From Rhizobium freirei PRF 81 (GTDB taxonomy: Bacteria; Pseudomonadota; Alphaproteobacteria; Rhizobiales; Rhizobiaceae), in assembly GCF_000359745.1 (NCBI RefSeq), contig NZ_AQHN01000086.1:60596-124595 (forward strand): DNA of 64,000 bases, written 5' to 3'. Position numbers and translations under genes: made by a program. Below the pieces are notes generated by a model, which searched no databases, was not told the DNA's origin, and saw only the letters and a list, made by a program, of their open reading frames with translations. Below, one piece after another: positions 36,615-45,888 of the stretch. How positions within the stretch are numbered: position 1 is the first letter of the stretch; every line of letters begins with the position of its first letter.

Positions 36615-36743
36615 TGTTGGAACAACTACACGACGTGTCCGTCGGCAATGGCTTCCACGGTGTAGCAACCTAAGGAGTTTATTGCTGTTCGGTTCCCATT
36701 GAAGGGTGCTGTGGCAAACGCAGCGACCGGCCTGTGGGTTGCG
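36615..36743 (+). promoter_or_regulatory. NifA UAS and sigma54 promoter of acdS
   Basis: TGT-TGGAACAACT-ACA (36615-36630) is a NifA upstream site. After a 98-base spacer comes CCGGCCTGTGGGTTGCGCC, with GG 36729-36730, ten bases, GC 36741-36742 and a full TTGC -12 box. A weaker overlapping candidate (GTGGCAAACGCAGCGA, GG 36713-36714) was set aside. The region 36498-36870 holds no gene. Confidence 0.75.
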
Positions 36744-36870
36744 CCGCCTCGACGACGAACGAAGGCCGATGAAGCAATGGGATCTAATCAAACGCCGAGG
36801 ATTGTTGCCGGGCTTGCCCGCCCACGCGTCGTGAACACGTCTATTTCAGGCGCAAATCACTGGAGAGAAC

Positions 36871-37884
36871 ATGCTGCAAAACTTCGAACGATATCCCCTT
36901 ACCTTCGGCCCTACGCCTATCGAAAAGCTTGACCGACTTAGCGAGTATCTAGGGGGCAAGGTGGAGATCTATGCCAAGCGCGAGGACTGCAACTCGGGGC
37001 TGGCGTTCGGCGGCAACAAGCTCCGCAAACTCGAGTACATCATCCCGGACGCGATCGCGTCAAATGCCGACACGCTTGTTTCCATTGGTGGCGTGCAGTC
37101 CAACCATACACGCATGGTCGCCGCAGTAGCCGCCAAGATCGGCATGAAATGCCTTCTGGTGCAAGAGGATTGGGTACCATATGAGAACGCTGTTTACGAT
37201 CAGGTTGGGAATATCCTCTTAAGCCGGATCATGGGAGCGGAGGTGCGACTGGTTGATGACGGCTTCAATATCGGCATCCGCAGCAGTTGGGAAAGGGCGC
37301 TCGACGACGTCAAGCAAATGGGCGGCAGACCCTACGCGATCCCAGCCGGTGCGTCTGTCCATAAATATGGCGGCTTGGGTTATGTGAGTTTTGCCGAGGA
37401 AGTGCGCGCGCAGGAAAAACAGCTTGGTTTTGCCTTTGACTATATCGTGGTTTGCACTGTGACGGGTTCGACGCAAGCCGGCATGGTCGTTGGTTTCGCC
37501 AAGGATGGACGACAGCGCAATGTGATCGGTATCGATGCTTCGGCAACCCCTCTCCAAGCCCAGTCGCAGGTGCTTAACATTGCCCGGCAAACTGCGAAGT
37601 TCGTCGAACTCGGAAGAGAAATCGCCAATGATGATGTGGTATTGCTCGCGGACTATGCGCACCCCCGTTATGGCATTCCTTCCGAGGAAACAAACGAGGC
37701 CATTCGCCTTTGCGCGCGGCTGGAAGGCATAATCACTGATCCCGTCTACGAGGGGAAATCGATGCAAGGGATGATAGATCTCATCAGCAAGGGCTTCTTT
37801 CCGAAAGGATCAAGGCTCCTATTCGCGCATCTCGGCGGCGTGCCGGCAATCAATGCTTACAGCGACACGTTTCGCAACGGCTGA
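36871..37884 (+). CDS. acdS: 1-aminocyclopropane-1-carboxylate deaminase
   Basis: PLP enzyme that degrades ACC, the ethylene precursor of plants, and so lowers ethylene around nodules. The PLP lysine is in FGGNKLRKLEY and the nucleophile serine in VQSNHTRMVA. The two residues separating true ACC deaminases from D-cysteine desulfhydrases are present: Glu in DPVYEGKSMQG and Leu in FAHLGGVPA. 337 residues is normal. It has a NifA/sigma54 promoter, as known for acdS of Mesorhizobium loti. Confidence 0.96.
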   Translation: MLQNFERYPLTFGPTPIEKLDRLSEYLGGKVEIYAKREDCNSGLAFGGNKLRKLEYIIPDAIASNADTLVSIGGVQSNHTRMVAAVAAKIGMKCLLVQEDWVPYENAVYDQVGNILLSRIMGAEVRLVDDGFNIGIRSSWERALDDVKQMGGRPYAIPAGASVHKYGGLGYVSFAEEVRAQEKQLGFAFDYIVVCTVTGSTQAGMVVGFAKDGRQRNVIGIDASATPLQAQSQVLNIARQTAKFVELGREIANDDVVLLADYAHPRYGIPSEETNEAIRLCARLEGIITDPVYEGKSMQGMIDLISKGFFPKGSRLLFAHLGGVPAINAYSDTFRNG

Positions 37885-38147
37885 TCCAAAGGAAGAGCCT
37901 CCATAGATGCCCTGGACTTTGAAGGTTCCACGGATGCGCCAATAAGCAATAGTACTGCGGGCGACGGCCCTTCTTGCCAATCTCAGCAATATGAAGATGG
38001 GCTAACATCAGCAACAATGGAATACCGCTGGCAACTAAAAAATCCTCCGCCTGAAAAAGCTGAATATCAAGCGCTGTTGAATTTGACTGATTAAGACGCC
38101 GCCAAATTGGCGCCGCTTACACGGCCAGCTTCACGCCGATCCCGCAA

Positions 38148-38861
38148 TTACGAATCCGGTTTTTCGGAAAGCGCGTAGCCGACAGTTCTTACAGTCCGTA
38201 TCAGATCGCGGTCGCTATCCCTATTTAGTGCCGCGCGCAAGTTGCCGATGTGAACATCGATGGTGCGAGGCCCGATATGAACGGCATGGGGCCAAGCTGC
38301 ATTCTTTAGTTCATCTCGCGAGTAGGCCCGGTATGGGTTCCTCATAAAGTGCTCCAGCAGGCGGAACTGGGTTGGAGCTACATGAATCGTCCGGCCGTTT
38401 CGGCGCACACGATGCGTGGCCACATCCAATTCAATGTCCTGAAAGGCAAGCAGTTCGTGATGCCTGGGAATGGAACTCCGACACGAGCCGTCCAAGATTC
38501 TGCCGATGCTCGTCAGCGCTATCTCTCGCGATCGGCTAACATGCTCATTGTCATCGAAAGTGACCGTGTCTCCTTGAGTTACTTCATCAGCAACCGCCGC
38601 AATCGCAATGATCGACATTGACCGCGCCCGGCGAGAAAGACGCAGGCGAATACAGAGCGTCTGCTTCTCAACGTCAGGGAAATGCGTCCTAAGAAACACC
38701 ACATCTGGCGTCGCCTCTTGGAAGTGTTTGGCGAGGACGTTCCCATGGCTGGTATTGAGGTGCTTACATGCGCATTCCAAGAACTGACCAGAGCAATCTT
38801 CTGGTGCAGTGATCAGCACCGCCGCTGAGTGGAAATCCCGATTAGTCTCGTTCTCCGCCAT
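38148..38861 (-). CDS. OmpR/PhoB-type regulator with a degenerate receiver
   Basis: A 237-residue protein: a receiver-like N-terminus followed by a winged-helix trans_reg_C domain (APTQFRLLEHFMRNPYRAYS, then GPRTIDVHIGNLRAALNRD and LIRTVRTVGYALSE). The expected phospho-acceptor in the LLD-x-x-LP position reads VVFLRTHFP, so the Asp is replaced by Arg and the protein is probably not phosphorylated. Start ATG 38861 follows GAAGGA at 8 bases. No histidine kinase gene is nearby. Receiver-defective regulators of this class, such as TtsI, act in rhizobial symbiosis, but I cannot assign it to that gene. A sigma54-type site lies about 190 bases upstream. Confidence 0.75.
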   Translation of the reverse strand: MAENETNRDFHSAAVLITAPEDCSGQFLECACKHLNTSHGNVLAKHFQEATPDVVFLRTHFPDVEKQTLCIRLRLSRRARSMSIIAIAAVADEVTQGDTVTFDDNEHVSRSREIALTSIGRILDGSCRSSIPRHHELLAFQDIELDVATHRVRRNGRTIHVAPTQFRLLEHFMRNPYRAYSRDELKNAAWPHAVHIGPRTIDVHIGNLRAALNRDSDRDLIRTVRTVGYALSEKPDS

Positions 38862-39049
38862 CGCGTGCATCCTTCAATGAAAGTTCGACCGACCTTCAAA
38901 TTCTTTCGCCAACAAAGTTTTGCACTTATCTCCAAAACCCAGTTTGTTGAACTGCGGCTCGCGCCGAAGCTTTCCATTGCGGCACCTCGGCGAATGGGCT
39001 TGATCCGGAGGGAGTTCACTCCTCAGTCGGCAATTTTGCGGATAACCAT

Positions 39050-39064
39050 GCACACATCGTGCCA
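39050..39064 (-). promoter_or_regulatory. sigma54-type promoter upstream of the OmpR-like gene
   Basis: Minus strand TTGGCACGATGTGTGCATG: GG at 39063-39062, ten bases, GC at 39051-39050. A one-mismatch NifA half-site pair, TGT-TGAAACTCGG-ACT, lies about 50 bases upstream (39115-39130). The region 38862-39325 holds nothing else I can support. Confidence 0.65.
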
Positions 39065-39325
39065 ATGAAAAGATCGTTTTGAAACAGTGCCATGCCTCTA
39101 ATCTAGAGCGCACATGTTGAAACTCGGACTTGGGCGCTTTGCCACTAAAGCAAAGATACTTCAGCGGATCTGTAGCCAGCGCGCCCTTGCATTAACACGC
39201 GTTTCGGTTCGTGAAGAAATGTATCTGTCAGCGGCAGAAAGAACACCGCATACTCTTGACGCGGACCATCTGTTCGACCCTCTGATCTTGATGCTTTCGC
39301 CGTCGCCGATGGCTGCGAACAGCGT

Positions 39326-40111
39326 TTGGACATGCGCCTGGAGGAGGCGCTGATCCACCAGCTAGTCAACTATCTGATTAGGGAGTGGACCAAGTACGTT
39401 TCGGGGTTAGTCTCAGCTTATGTGCACGATCCGAGGGCACTGCTAATGGAGACATGTGCGATTGTTATCGCAAGCCCCCGACATACTATGTTAACTGGCA
39501 AAGAGCGCTTCCCAGCGCGCGCAGTTATGGTCGGCGGCACGTCCGTTCTGCAACATCTATTATCTCAATTGGCACGCGTTGGCGTGCAAAAGACGATTAT
39601 CCTTGGACTAGGAGGCATGGGCGAGGTCGACCATCGTTTCTGTCACGAGCTGTACGGTATGGAGCTCCGCGTACGCCCACAGCGCACGCCATATCCCGGG
39701 CGTCTTATTGATGTGACAGCGGCAGAGGAAGTCGCTGATGTCGATGGAGTAGTTTTGATATTTACCGCGGAAATGGTGATCAATTTAACTGTGCTGGAGC
39801 GCTTGGTACGGTCATCATATCGCAACATTGTCGTTGTGAGCCAGTCACTCGGCAAACGATCGCTACGAGTGCTGACGGGCAAAGCGCAACGCCTTACAGC
39901 AATTGTACCCGAAGGCTCCGACAGCTATAAAAGTGCGTCTGCAGATTTGAGCCTCGTCGGCATTTATAAATTTGATGCGGCGTTAGTTCGGAGGATTGCG
40001 CGGAGGCGGAAACGTCGCTCGCATGACGATCCGGAGTTCTTTGAAGCAGCATTTGGTTTTCACGGTCATCCAATCTATGTCATGTGTGCCGAACCCGGCG
40101 AAATACGATGA
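39326..40111 (+). pseudogene. Nucleotidyltransferase (NTP_transferase) with degenerate active site
   Basis: The middle and end fit the sugar-/phosphonate-nucleotidyltransferase fold: MVGGTSVLQHLLSQLARVGV, DVDGVVLIFTAEMVINLTVL and SADLSLVGIYKFDAALV, the last two resembling LicC/PntC-type cytidylyltransferases. The N-terminal nucleotide signature (normally AAG-x-G-x-R-x-x-P) reads IASPRHTMLTGKERFPA, so the GxGxR core is lost, and the N-terminus is not a family start. The gene probably decayed. It lies between the OmpR-like gene and an IS5 copy. Confidence 0.5.
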
Positions 40112-40335
40112 ACAACGACATCCATGCAGCAAGATTTTGAGTGCCGCAACTGAAGAATCTGGCCGCAACCCTGTTCCTTCGGCGCACGCAATCTTTGAGG
40201 CCCCAGATGCGTTCCCTGTTGTCAAAATGCAAAGCTTGGTTCCTGACGCCAAATTGCGCGTATGCCAACCAGCGAGTCGCTCTCTTCTTTCTTCGAGCCC
40301 TTTCATACATACGTCACGGCGTAAGTGACTCATAA

Positions 40336-41267
40336 GAGTCGGATTCGAAAAGCGTTCAACGATATCCATACCTTGCTAGCCGTCTGGTGATGAGACGAAT
40401 GTGGGCGATCATGATCCACGCTTCGGCTGATGCGATGGAGCGTTCGACGTCTTTGGCCAATCTGCGGCATCTGCCAAGCCAGGCGAAGGTCCGTTCGACC
40501 ACCCATCGACGCGGCAGAACCTCGAAGCCTTTCGCCTTGTCTGAGCGCTTGATGATCTCGATCGTCCAGCGCCCGATCTTTTTCAGTCGCCGCTTCAACT
40601 TATCGCCCGCATAGCCACCATCGGCGAAGACATGCAGTAACCATGGCCACCTGTGGCGGATGGATTTCAGGAGATCGGGAGCACCGTCGCGATCCTGGAT
40701 GTCGGCGCTGTGCACCATGAGACCGACCATCAGGCCGAGCGTATCGACGATGATATGGCGCTTGCGGCCTTTGGTCTTCTTGCCCGCGTCATAGCCCCGG
40801 ATGCCGCCGCTTTCGGTGGTTTTGACGCTCTGGCTATCGATCACACCGGCCGTCGGGCTTGCCTCCTTGCCCTCCAACTCGCGCGTTTCCATCACGAGAC
40901 GATGGTTGATGCGTGGCCAAAGTCCCAACGCTCTCCATTCATAGAAATAGCGCTGGACGGTCGAGCAGGGTGGAAAATCCTTCGGCAGCATCCGCCATTG
41001 GCAACCAGTTGTGGCGATGTAAAGCAGGGCATTCACCACCTCTCGCAAATCCGTGGTCCGCGGGCGGCCCAAGCGGCGCGGCATTGGCAGGAAAGGCTGA
41101 ACCAGACCCCATTCCCGATCCGTCATATCGCTTGCGTAGCGTGCCGTTCGCCGGGCATATTGCCGACGGGTGATTTTGGTCCAGGCCATCGTGTTCTCCA
41201 TCGAATCTCGCAAATCCGAAGGAATCATAACCTGTTGAAATCACCCACCTCTTTTTGAGGCAGCCTC
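40336..41267 (-). mobile_element. IS5-family element, copy 2
   Basis: A 932-bp element with inverted repeats (GAGTCGGATTCGAAAAGCG at the left; GAGGCTGCCTCAAAAAGAGG as the complement of the right) and TAA target duplications at 40333-40335 and 41268-41270. It is nearly identical to copy 3 at 57.7 kb. It landed about 115 bases upstream of the luxR sigma54 site. Confidence 0.92.
40356..41189 (-). CDS. IS5-family DDE transposase
   Basis: Transposase of copy 2, from MAWTKITRRQYARRTARY (ATG 41189; a longer in-frame start at 41228 exists). DDE motifs GVIDSQSVKTTES, HVFADGGYAGDK and WVVERTFAWLGRCRRL are intact. Confidence 0.92.
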   Translation of the reverse strand: MAWTKITRRQYARRTARYASDMTDREWGLVQPFLPMPRRLGRPRTTDLREVVNALLYIATTGCQWRMLPKDFPPCSTVQRYFYEWRALGLWPRINHRLVMETRELEGKEASPTAGVIDSQSVKTTESGGIRGYDAGKKTKGRKRHIIVDTLGLMVGLMVHSADIQDRDGAPDLLKSIRHRWPWLLHVFADGGYAGDKLKRRLKKIGRWTIEIIKRSDKAKGFEVLPRRWVVERTFAWLGRCRRLAKDVERSIASAEAWIMIAHIRLITRRLARYGYR

Positions 41268-41383
41268 TAAGAGAACTATTGTCAGGTTTGTCCAACCCAG
41301 GGTCGCGACGTACTCGGCTGATTATGCTGCATTTCGCATGCAGTTAAGAAAATTTGGTAGAGGCTCTGTGGGTTCTTTCAAAT

Positions 41384-41399
41384 TGGCACGACTCTTGAA
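41384..41399 (+). promoter_or_regulatory. sigma54-type promoter of luxR
   Basis: AATTGGCACGACTCTTGAAC: GG 41385-41386, ten bases, GA 41397-41398. It shares the TTGA -12 variant with nifH and nifQ. I find no TGT-N10-ACA in the remaining 115 bases before the IS5 copy. Confidence 0.6.
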
Positions 41400-41447
41400 C
41401 TACGGACAGCAATTCCGACCCCTCGGAAAAAACGAGAGGAAAGCAGG

Positions 41448-42416
41448 ATGTCAGCTCTTCCACAGCCCGCTTCCAAAGCTTTAGCGATAACGTTCGCCGG
41501 TGGCCGCTCACGGCCAGCGACTTCATCTGGCGACAGCATGGCGTGCCATTATTTGCCCGAGAGACAGCATCGATTGTCTCGGGACGGTTGCGGTTCCACT
41601 CAAATCAATAAACAGACTGGCCGAGTTACCGATCTGAATTCCTCGGACCTCTCGCCACCTTCTCAAGCTTTAAATCGAGGGGAACTTGCGGCCGAGTTCG
41701 GCCGATTTCTTGACCAGACACATACCGTCGCTCGGTCTAAACAGTTATTTGAGCACTTATCAGCTTTTGCTCTGAATCTTGGCTGCACGTGGATAGCCTA
41801 CGGTCCTCTTACAACCGAGCGCAAGGTTTTACAGCCGGTTCGACGCCCTTCTTTTGAGATCCTGAACTATCCTGATGAATGGCAGAAGCGATGTCTCGAA
41901 ATGGGTTATGATCGGAAAGCTCCTATTATCAAGGAAAGTCGAATGCGATCAGGCCCTATTCAATGGAGGGAGGCATACGTTAGCTCGAGCACAACTCCAA
42001 ACGAACGGCGCATCTTCGACGAGGCTGCAAGCTTTGGCGTAAGGTCAGGCATTACCATTCCATTGCGCAGCGCGGCTGGAAGTTTCGCCATCATGAGCTT
42101 TGCCCAGCAGATTGAGCGTGAATTCCACCACAGGGCAATCGCCTACTTACAACTAGCGGCGATACATTTCCATCTGAGACTTGCTAATGTCGGGAGTTCG
42201 AATGTCATGGAGAAAGTGCCTGAGCTCTCGCAAAGGGAGAAAGAATGTATTCTCTGGGTAGCACGGGGAAAGTCGTCATGGGACATTGGAATTATTATGA
42301 GTATATCTGAAAATACTGTTAATTTTCACATTAAAAACGTCATGAGAAAATTAGACGCTGCGAGTAGAACCGTCGCGGCTATTAAGGCGTTAAATTTCGG
42401 ATTTATCGAGTTGTAG
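41448..42416 (+). CDS. LuxR-family regulator (quorum-sensing type, no synthase nearby)
   Basis: A 322-residue protein with an autoinducer-binding domain (GCTWIAYGP, YPDEWQKRCLEMGYDRKAP, PIQWREA, FGVRSGITIPL, the W/Y/D/P/W/G pattern of AHL binders) and a C-terminal LuxR helix-turn-helix (LSQREKECILWVARGKSSWD, then ISENTVNFHIKNVMRKLDA). ATG 41448 follows AGGAAAGCAGG. The first 70 or so residues are an unusual Ser/Thr-rich extension. No luxI-type gene is in the window, so it is a LuxR solo here. It lies behind a sigma54-type promoter and before an aminotransferase gene. Confidence 0.88.
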   Translation: MSALPQPASKALAITFAGGRSRPATSSGDSMACHYLPERQHRLSRDGCGSTQINKQTGRVTDLNSSDLSPPSQALNRGELAAEFGRFLDQTHTVARSKQLFEHLSAFALNLGCTWIAYGPLTTERKVLQPVRRPSFEILNYPDEWQKRCLEMGYDRKAPIIKESRMRSGPIQWREAYVSSSTTPNERRIFDEAASFGVRSGITIPLRSAAGSFAIMSFAQQIEREFHHRAIAYLQLAAIHFHLRLANVGSSNVMEKVPELSQREKECILWVARGKSSWDIGIIMSISENTVNFHIKNVMRKLDAASRTVAAIKALNFGFIEL

Positions 42417-42659
42417 GAGGCGATGTTCGTTCGTCGCTAAGTGATAGTGCCGCCACTGCCGCAGGCCTGTTTTCCTGCGACGAACAATAGGCAAGTAGGA
42501 ACACTATCATTCTAGGTAGGAGCACAGTTGGCAATGGCCGTATAGAGTTGCGGAAACTTTCAAAATGGAGCCCGCTTTCGGAGCATTGCTAAGATCTCGC
42601 GGTAATTGGCGAGGGGTACAGGCGCTGGTGGGTCATGGCATCTGGTTGAGGAAATAATC

Positions 42660-43934
42660 GTGAGTAATGACAGCATTTCCAATTCCCTATTTGCCTTTGA
42701 AAACCATGAATCGAACGTGCGATCCTATTCCCGATCATTCCCCGTGGTGTTCACGAAAGCGGCAGGAGCCATCCTCGAAGACGAAAATGGTTGTGCGTTC
42801 ATTGATTTTCTTTCCGGCGCGAGTGCCCTTAACTACGGTCACAATGATCCGCACATCCTAAGTGCTGCCGTGGAATACCTGCATTCAAATGGAGTTATTC
42901 ATGGGTTAGACATGGCTACGCCGGCGAAAAGAGAGTTTATGGAGCTTTTTGACGACCTGATTTTGCGCCCGTGCGGTCTCTCATACAAATTTCAGTTTGT
43001 CGGTCCCACTGGCGCCAATGCCGTCGAGGCAGCTTTGAAACTTGCACGCAAGGTCACTGGACGTCATAGCGTCGTTTCATTCACCAACGGTTATCATGGG
43101 GTGAGCCTGGGCGCGCTTGCTGTAACTGGTAATCGATACTTCCGAAATGCGGCAGGTCTTCCTCCTTCCGGCGCGGTCTTCATGCCTTACGACGGTTATT
43201 GGGGGCCTGATCAGGATACTACGGAATATCTGGACAAAGTGCTTGCGGATGGTAGCAGTGGCGTCGATTTGCCTGCAGCTGTTATTCTCGAAACCGTTCA
43301 GGGTGAGGGCGGCATCAATCCTGCGAGCAGAAACTGGTTGCAGTCGCTAGAGCGGCTTTGCAGGAAGAACGAGATCCTCCTGATTATTGATGACATTCAA
43401 GCGGGCTGCGGACGAACTGGCGATTTTTTCAGCTTTGAGTTTGCGGACATTTCTCCAGACATCGTTCTCTTGTCTAAGTCTCTCAGCGGTTGTGGGCTGC
43501 CGCTGTCGCTCCTGCTGCTCAAACCCGAATTTGACGTATGGCAACCAGGCGAACACAGTGGAACCTTTAGGGGCAACAATCTCGCACTCGTGACAGCGAC
43601 TGCTGCTTTGCGAAAATACTGGACAAATGAAAAGCTATCTAAAGGAGTTGTCGAAACAGGATGCATTCTAAGAGAGCGCCTTCAGGAAGTCGCCCAAAGC
43701 AACCGAAATTCCAACATTACCGTACGTGGAAGGGGCATGATGGTGGGGCTCGACTGCAGTACGGGCAAATTGGCGGGGGAAATCGTACGGAAAGCCTTTG
43801 AAGACGGGCTTGTAGTAGAGCGATGTGGCGCTGAAGATCAGGTTATTAAGCTTCTTCCTCCATTGACAATTGAACGGCAGATCTTGCAGCGTGGCTTGGA
43901 CATTCTGGAGAAGTCCGTCCACTCAAGCGTATAA
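42660..43934 (+). CDS. Class III aminotransferase, EctB-like (diaminobutyrate-2-oxoglutarate transaminase type)
   Basis: A 424-residue PLP aminotransferase. GTG 42660 follows GAGGAAA. Signature parts are FQFVGPTGANAVEAALKLAR, FTNGYHGVSLGALAVTGNR, LLIIDDIQAGCGRTGDFF and the PLP lysine in IVLLSKSLSGCG. The opening SYSRSFPVVFTKAAGA and HGLDMATPAKREFMELF fit the EctB branch. No ectA or ectC neighbours exist, so ectoine synthesis is unlikely; it may make diaminobutyrate or act in a small-molecule pathway. It lies 244 bases after luxR and could be its target. Confidence 0.85.
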   Translation: MSNDSISNSLFAFENHESNVRSYSRSFPVVFTKAAGAILEDENGCAFIDFLSGASALNYGHNDPHILSAAVEYLHSNGVIHGLDMATPAKREFMELFDDLILRPCGLSYKFQFVGPTGANAVEAALKLARKVTGRHSVVSFTNGYHGVSLGALAVTGNRYFRNAAGLPPSGAVFMPYDGYWGPDQDTTEYLDKVLADGSSGVDLPAAVILETVQGEGGINPASRNWLQSLERLCRKNEILLIIDDIQAGCGRTGDFFSFEFADISPDIVLLSKSLSGCGLPLSLLLLKPEFDVWQPGEHSGTFRGNNLALVTATAALRKYWTNEKLSKGVVETGCILRERLQEVAQSNRNSNITVRGRGMMVGLDCSTGKLAGEIVRKAFEDGLVVERCGAEDQVIKLLPPLTIERQILQRGLDILEKSVHSSV

Positions 43935-44138
43935 AGCTACGCTTGCCTCTTGGAGGCATGGCAGAGCCAAAGCAATGGGGGGAGGGCATTTATCGTAGTT
44001 TTGGGCACCGCGGCTCGCACGAACCGGTTCATTCTCCGATCGTGCGGCCGGACGGGCGTCTTCGTTGGCGCCACTCGTAATGGGTTGCCGCTATTTAAAA
44101 AGTACGACCCTTAAGCTTGTTGGGTACTGCGGTTGATT

Positions 44139-44154
44139 TGTCGGATTCATGACA
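44139..44154 (+). promoter_or_regulatory. NifA UAS cut off from its promoter
   Basis: TGT-CGGATTCATG-ACA. No -24/-12 element follows before the IS66 insertion at 44207. Removing the insertion (44207-49899, keeping one GAACAGTG) brings it to 87 bases from the GG of the promoter at 49934, the usual spacing in this window. Confidence 0.75.
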
Positions 44155-44214
44155 CGGAGTTCGGCCCTGCGCGTTGCCCCATCCTCACCTAAATAGTTGA
44201 ACAGTGGTAAGCGG

Positions 44215-45813
44215 TTAGCCGACGGCGTCTGGTTTGAAGTTCCATGGCATGAGCAGCTCAATATCAGCGGCTGGCCAGCGATTTGCGATGCGGGTGAGCG
44301 TTTGAGATAGCCAGGCAAGCGGATCGACGTTGTTCATTTTTGCCGTCTGCAGAAGTGTGGCGATCGTCGCCCATGTCTCTCCGCCGCCCTCGCTGCCGGC
44401 AAAGAGACTATTCTTCCTCGTAATGGTTTGGGGCCGGATGGCACGCTCGACTATGTTGGAGTCGATTTCGACGCGGCCGTCCGTCAAGAAGTGCTCCAGC
44501 GCCTCCCGGCGTGTCAGGCCGTAGCGTATCGCCTCAGCAGTCTTGGACTTTCCGGAGACTTTGGAGAGTTCCTTCTCCCACAACTGGAAGAGATCGGCGA
44601 CAATGCCAGCGGACGTCTCCTGACGGCGCCTCGCGCGCGTTTCGGCATCACTGCCGCGGATCTCGTCCTCGACCTTCCAAAGTTCCGTCATGGCTGTGAT
44701 CGACGCCGTTGCAGCGTCATTAATGCCGCCGACATGCAGCTCGTAGAACTTTCGGCGTAAATGTGCCCAGCATCCGGCAAGCTTGATCGTTTCATTGCTG
44801 CCGGACTTGGCGCGCTCCTTGAGCATGCTGGTATAAGCCGAGTACCCATCCACTTGCAGGATGCCGCTGAACCCGGCGAGATGACGCGCGACACACTTGC
44901 CACCCCTGCTGTCTTCGAAGCGATAGGCAACCATCGGCGGGCCAGACCCGCCAAACGGTCGGTCATCGCAAGCGTAGGCCCATAACCACGCCTTCATCGT
45001 TCTACCAGAGCCGGGGACCAGCGTCGGTAAGGTGGTCTCGTCTGCAAAAACCCTCTCTCCGGCTTTAATGCGTTCCAAGATGTAATCCGCCAAGATCCGC
45101 AGCTCGAAGCCCAGATGCCCCATCCATTGGGCCATCAAAGAGCGGCTGAGAACCACGCTGTCGCGCAGATAGATCGCCTCCTGCCGGTAGAGCGGAAGAC
45201 CATCGGCGTATTTCGACACGGCGATATAGGCCAGCAACCGTTCGCTCGGCAGCCCACCTTCGATGATATGCGCGGGCGCCAAAGCCTGCAGCACGCCGTC
45301 ACGTTCGCGGAAGGCATATTTCGGGCGGCGTGTGACGATGACCCTGAACTTCGGCGGTATGACATCAAGCCGCTCGGATCGGTCCTCGCCGATCAGAACC
45401 TTTTCCAAGCCTTGGCAGTCGTCGGGGATCTCCGGCTCGATCACTTCCTCGATGCGTTCGAGATGGGCGGCAAAACCTTTGCGTGGCCGCGCCTCCCTTT
45501 TTGGCCGCTCTTTGCCCACTTGGCCGAGCTCGCTGTCAATCGCCGCAAGGCCAGTCTCGACCTCCTCAAAAGCGAAGTCTATCTGCTCGTCGTTTATCGC
45601 CAGCCGCAGTCGCTCGGAGCGCGTACCGTTTTGGGCCCGCTGCAAAACCTTCAAGATCGCCGTCAAAGTGGTGATCCGCTCGTCGGCTTTCTGTTGGACA
45701 GCCTTCATTCGGGCAATTTCGGCGTCAGTCGCAGCCTTCTCTGCGTTCAAAGCGATGATCATCGCTTTCAGCGCATCGATGTCGTCAGGAAGGTCGGGAC
45801 CGGGTAAAATCAT
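44215..45813 (-). CDS. IS66 TnpC transposase
   Basis: A 532-residue DDE transposase starting MILPGPDLPDDIDALKAMI. It has the coiled-coil N-terminus, ERVFADETTLPTLVPG (first Asp), LQVDGYSAYTSM (second Asp), the zinc-type CWAHLRRKF and VEIDSNIVERAIRPQTITRKN (Glu). It appears intact, but tnpB of the same element is disrupted. Confidence 0.93.
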   Translation of the reverse strand: MILPGPDLPDDIDALKAMIIALNAEKAATDAEIARMKAVQQKADERITTLTAILKVLQRAQNGTRSERLRLAINDEQIDFAFEEVETGLAAIDSELGQVGKERPKREARPRKGFAAHLERIEEVIEPEIPDDCQGLEKVLIGEDRSERLDVIPPKFRVIVTRRPKYAFRERDGVLQALAPAHIIEGGLPSERLLAYIAVSKYADGLPLYRQEAIYLRDSVVLSRSLMAQWMGHLGFELRILADYILERIKAGERVFADETTLPTLVPGSGRTMKAWLWAYACDDRPFGGSGPPMVAYRFEDSRGGKCVARHLAGFSGILQVDGYSAYTSMLKERAKSGSNETIKLAGCWAHLRRKFYELHVGGINDAATASITAMTELWKVEDEIRGSDAETRARRRQETSAGIVADLFQLWEKELSKVSGKSKTAEAIRYGLTRREALEHFLTDGRVEIDSNIVERAIRPQTITRKNSLFAGSEGGGETWATIATLLQTAKMNNVDPLAWLSQTLTRIANRWPAADIELLMPWNFKPDAVG

Positions 45814-45888
45814 GCGCGTAATAGAGCATAAAATCAGCCGATTTCCCAACACTTACAGCAACATGATTCAACTTGCCGCACGTCGTCA

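Noticed and set aside
36711..36726. GTGGCAAACGCAGCGA as the acdS -24/-12 site
   Set aside because: The -12 part lacks TTG; the site at 36728-36743 has GG-N10-GC with TTGC and fits better.
39573..39592. TTGGCACGCGTTGGCGTGCA as a sigma54 promoter
   Set aside because: It lies inside the nucleotidyltransferase frame and the -12 element does not fit the N10 spacing.
41271..41383. A NifA upstream site for luxR
   Set aside because: TGT occurs several times between the IS5 end and the promoter, but none is followed by ACA after ten bases.
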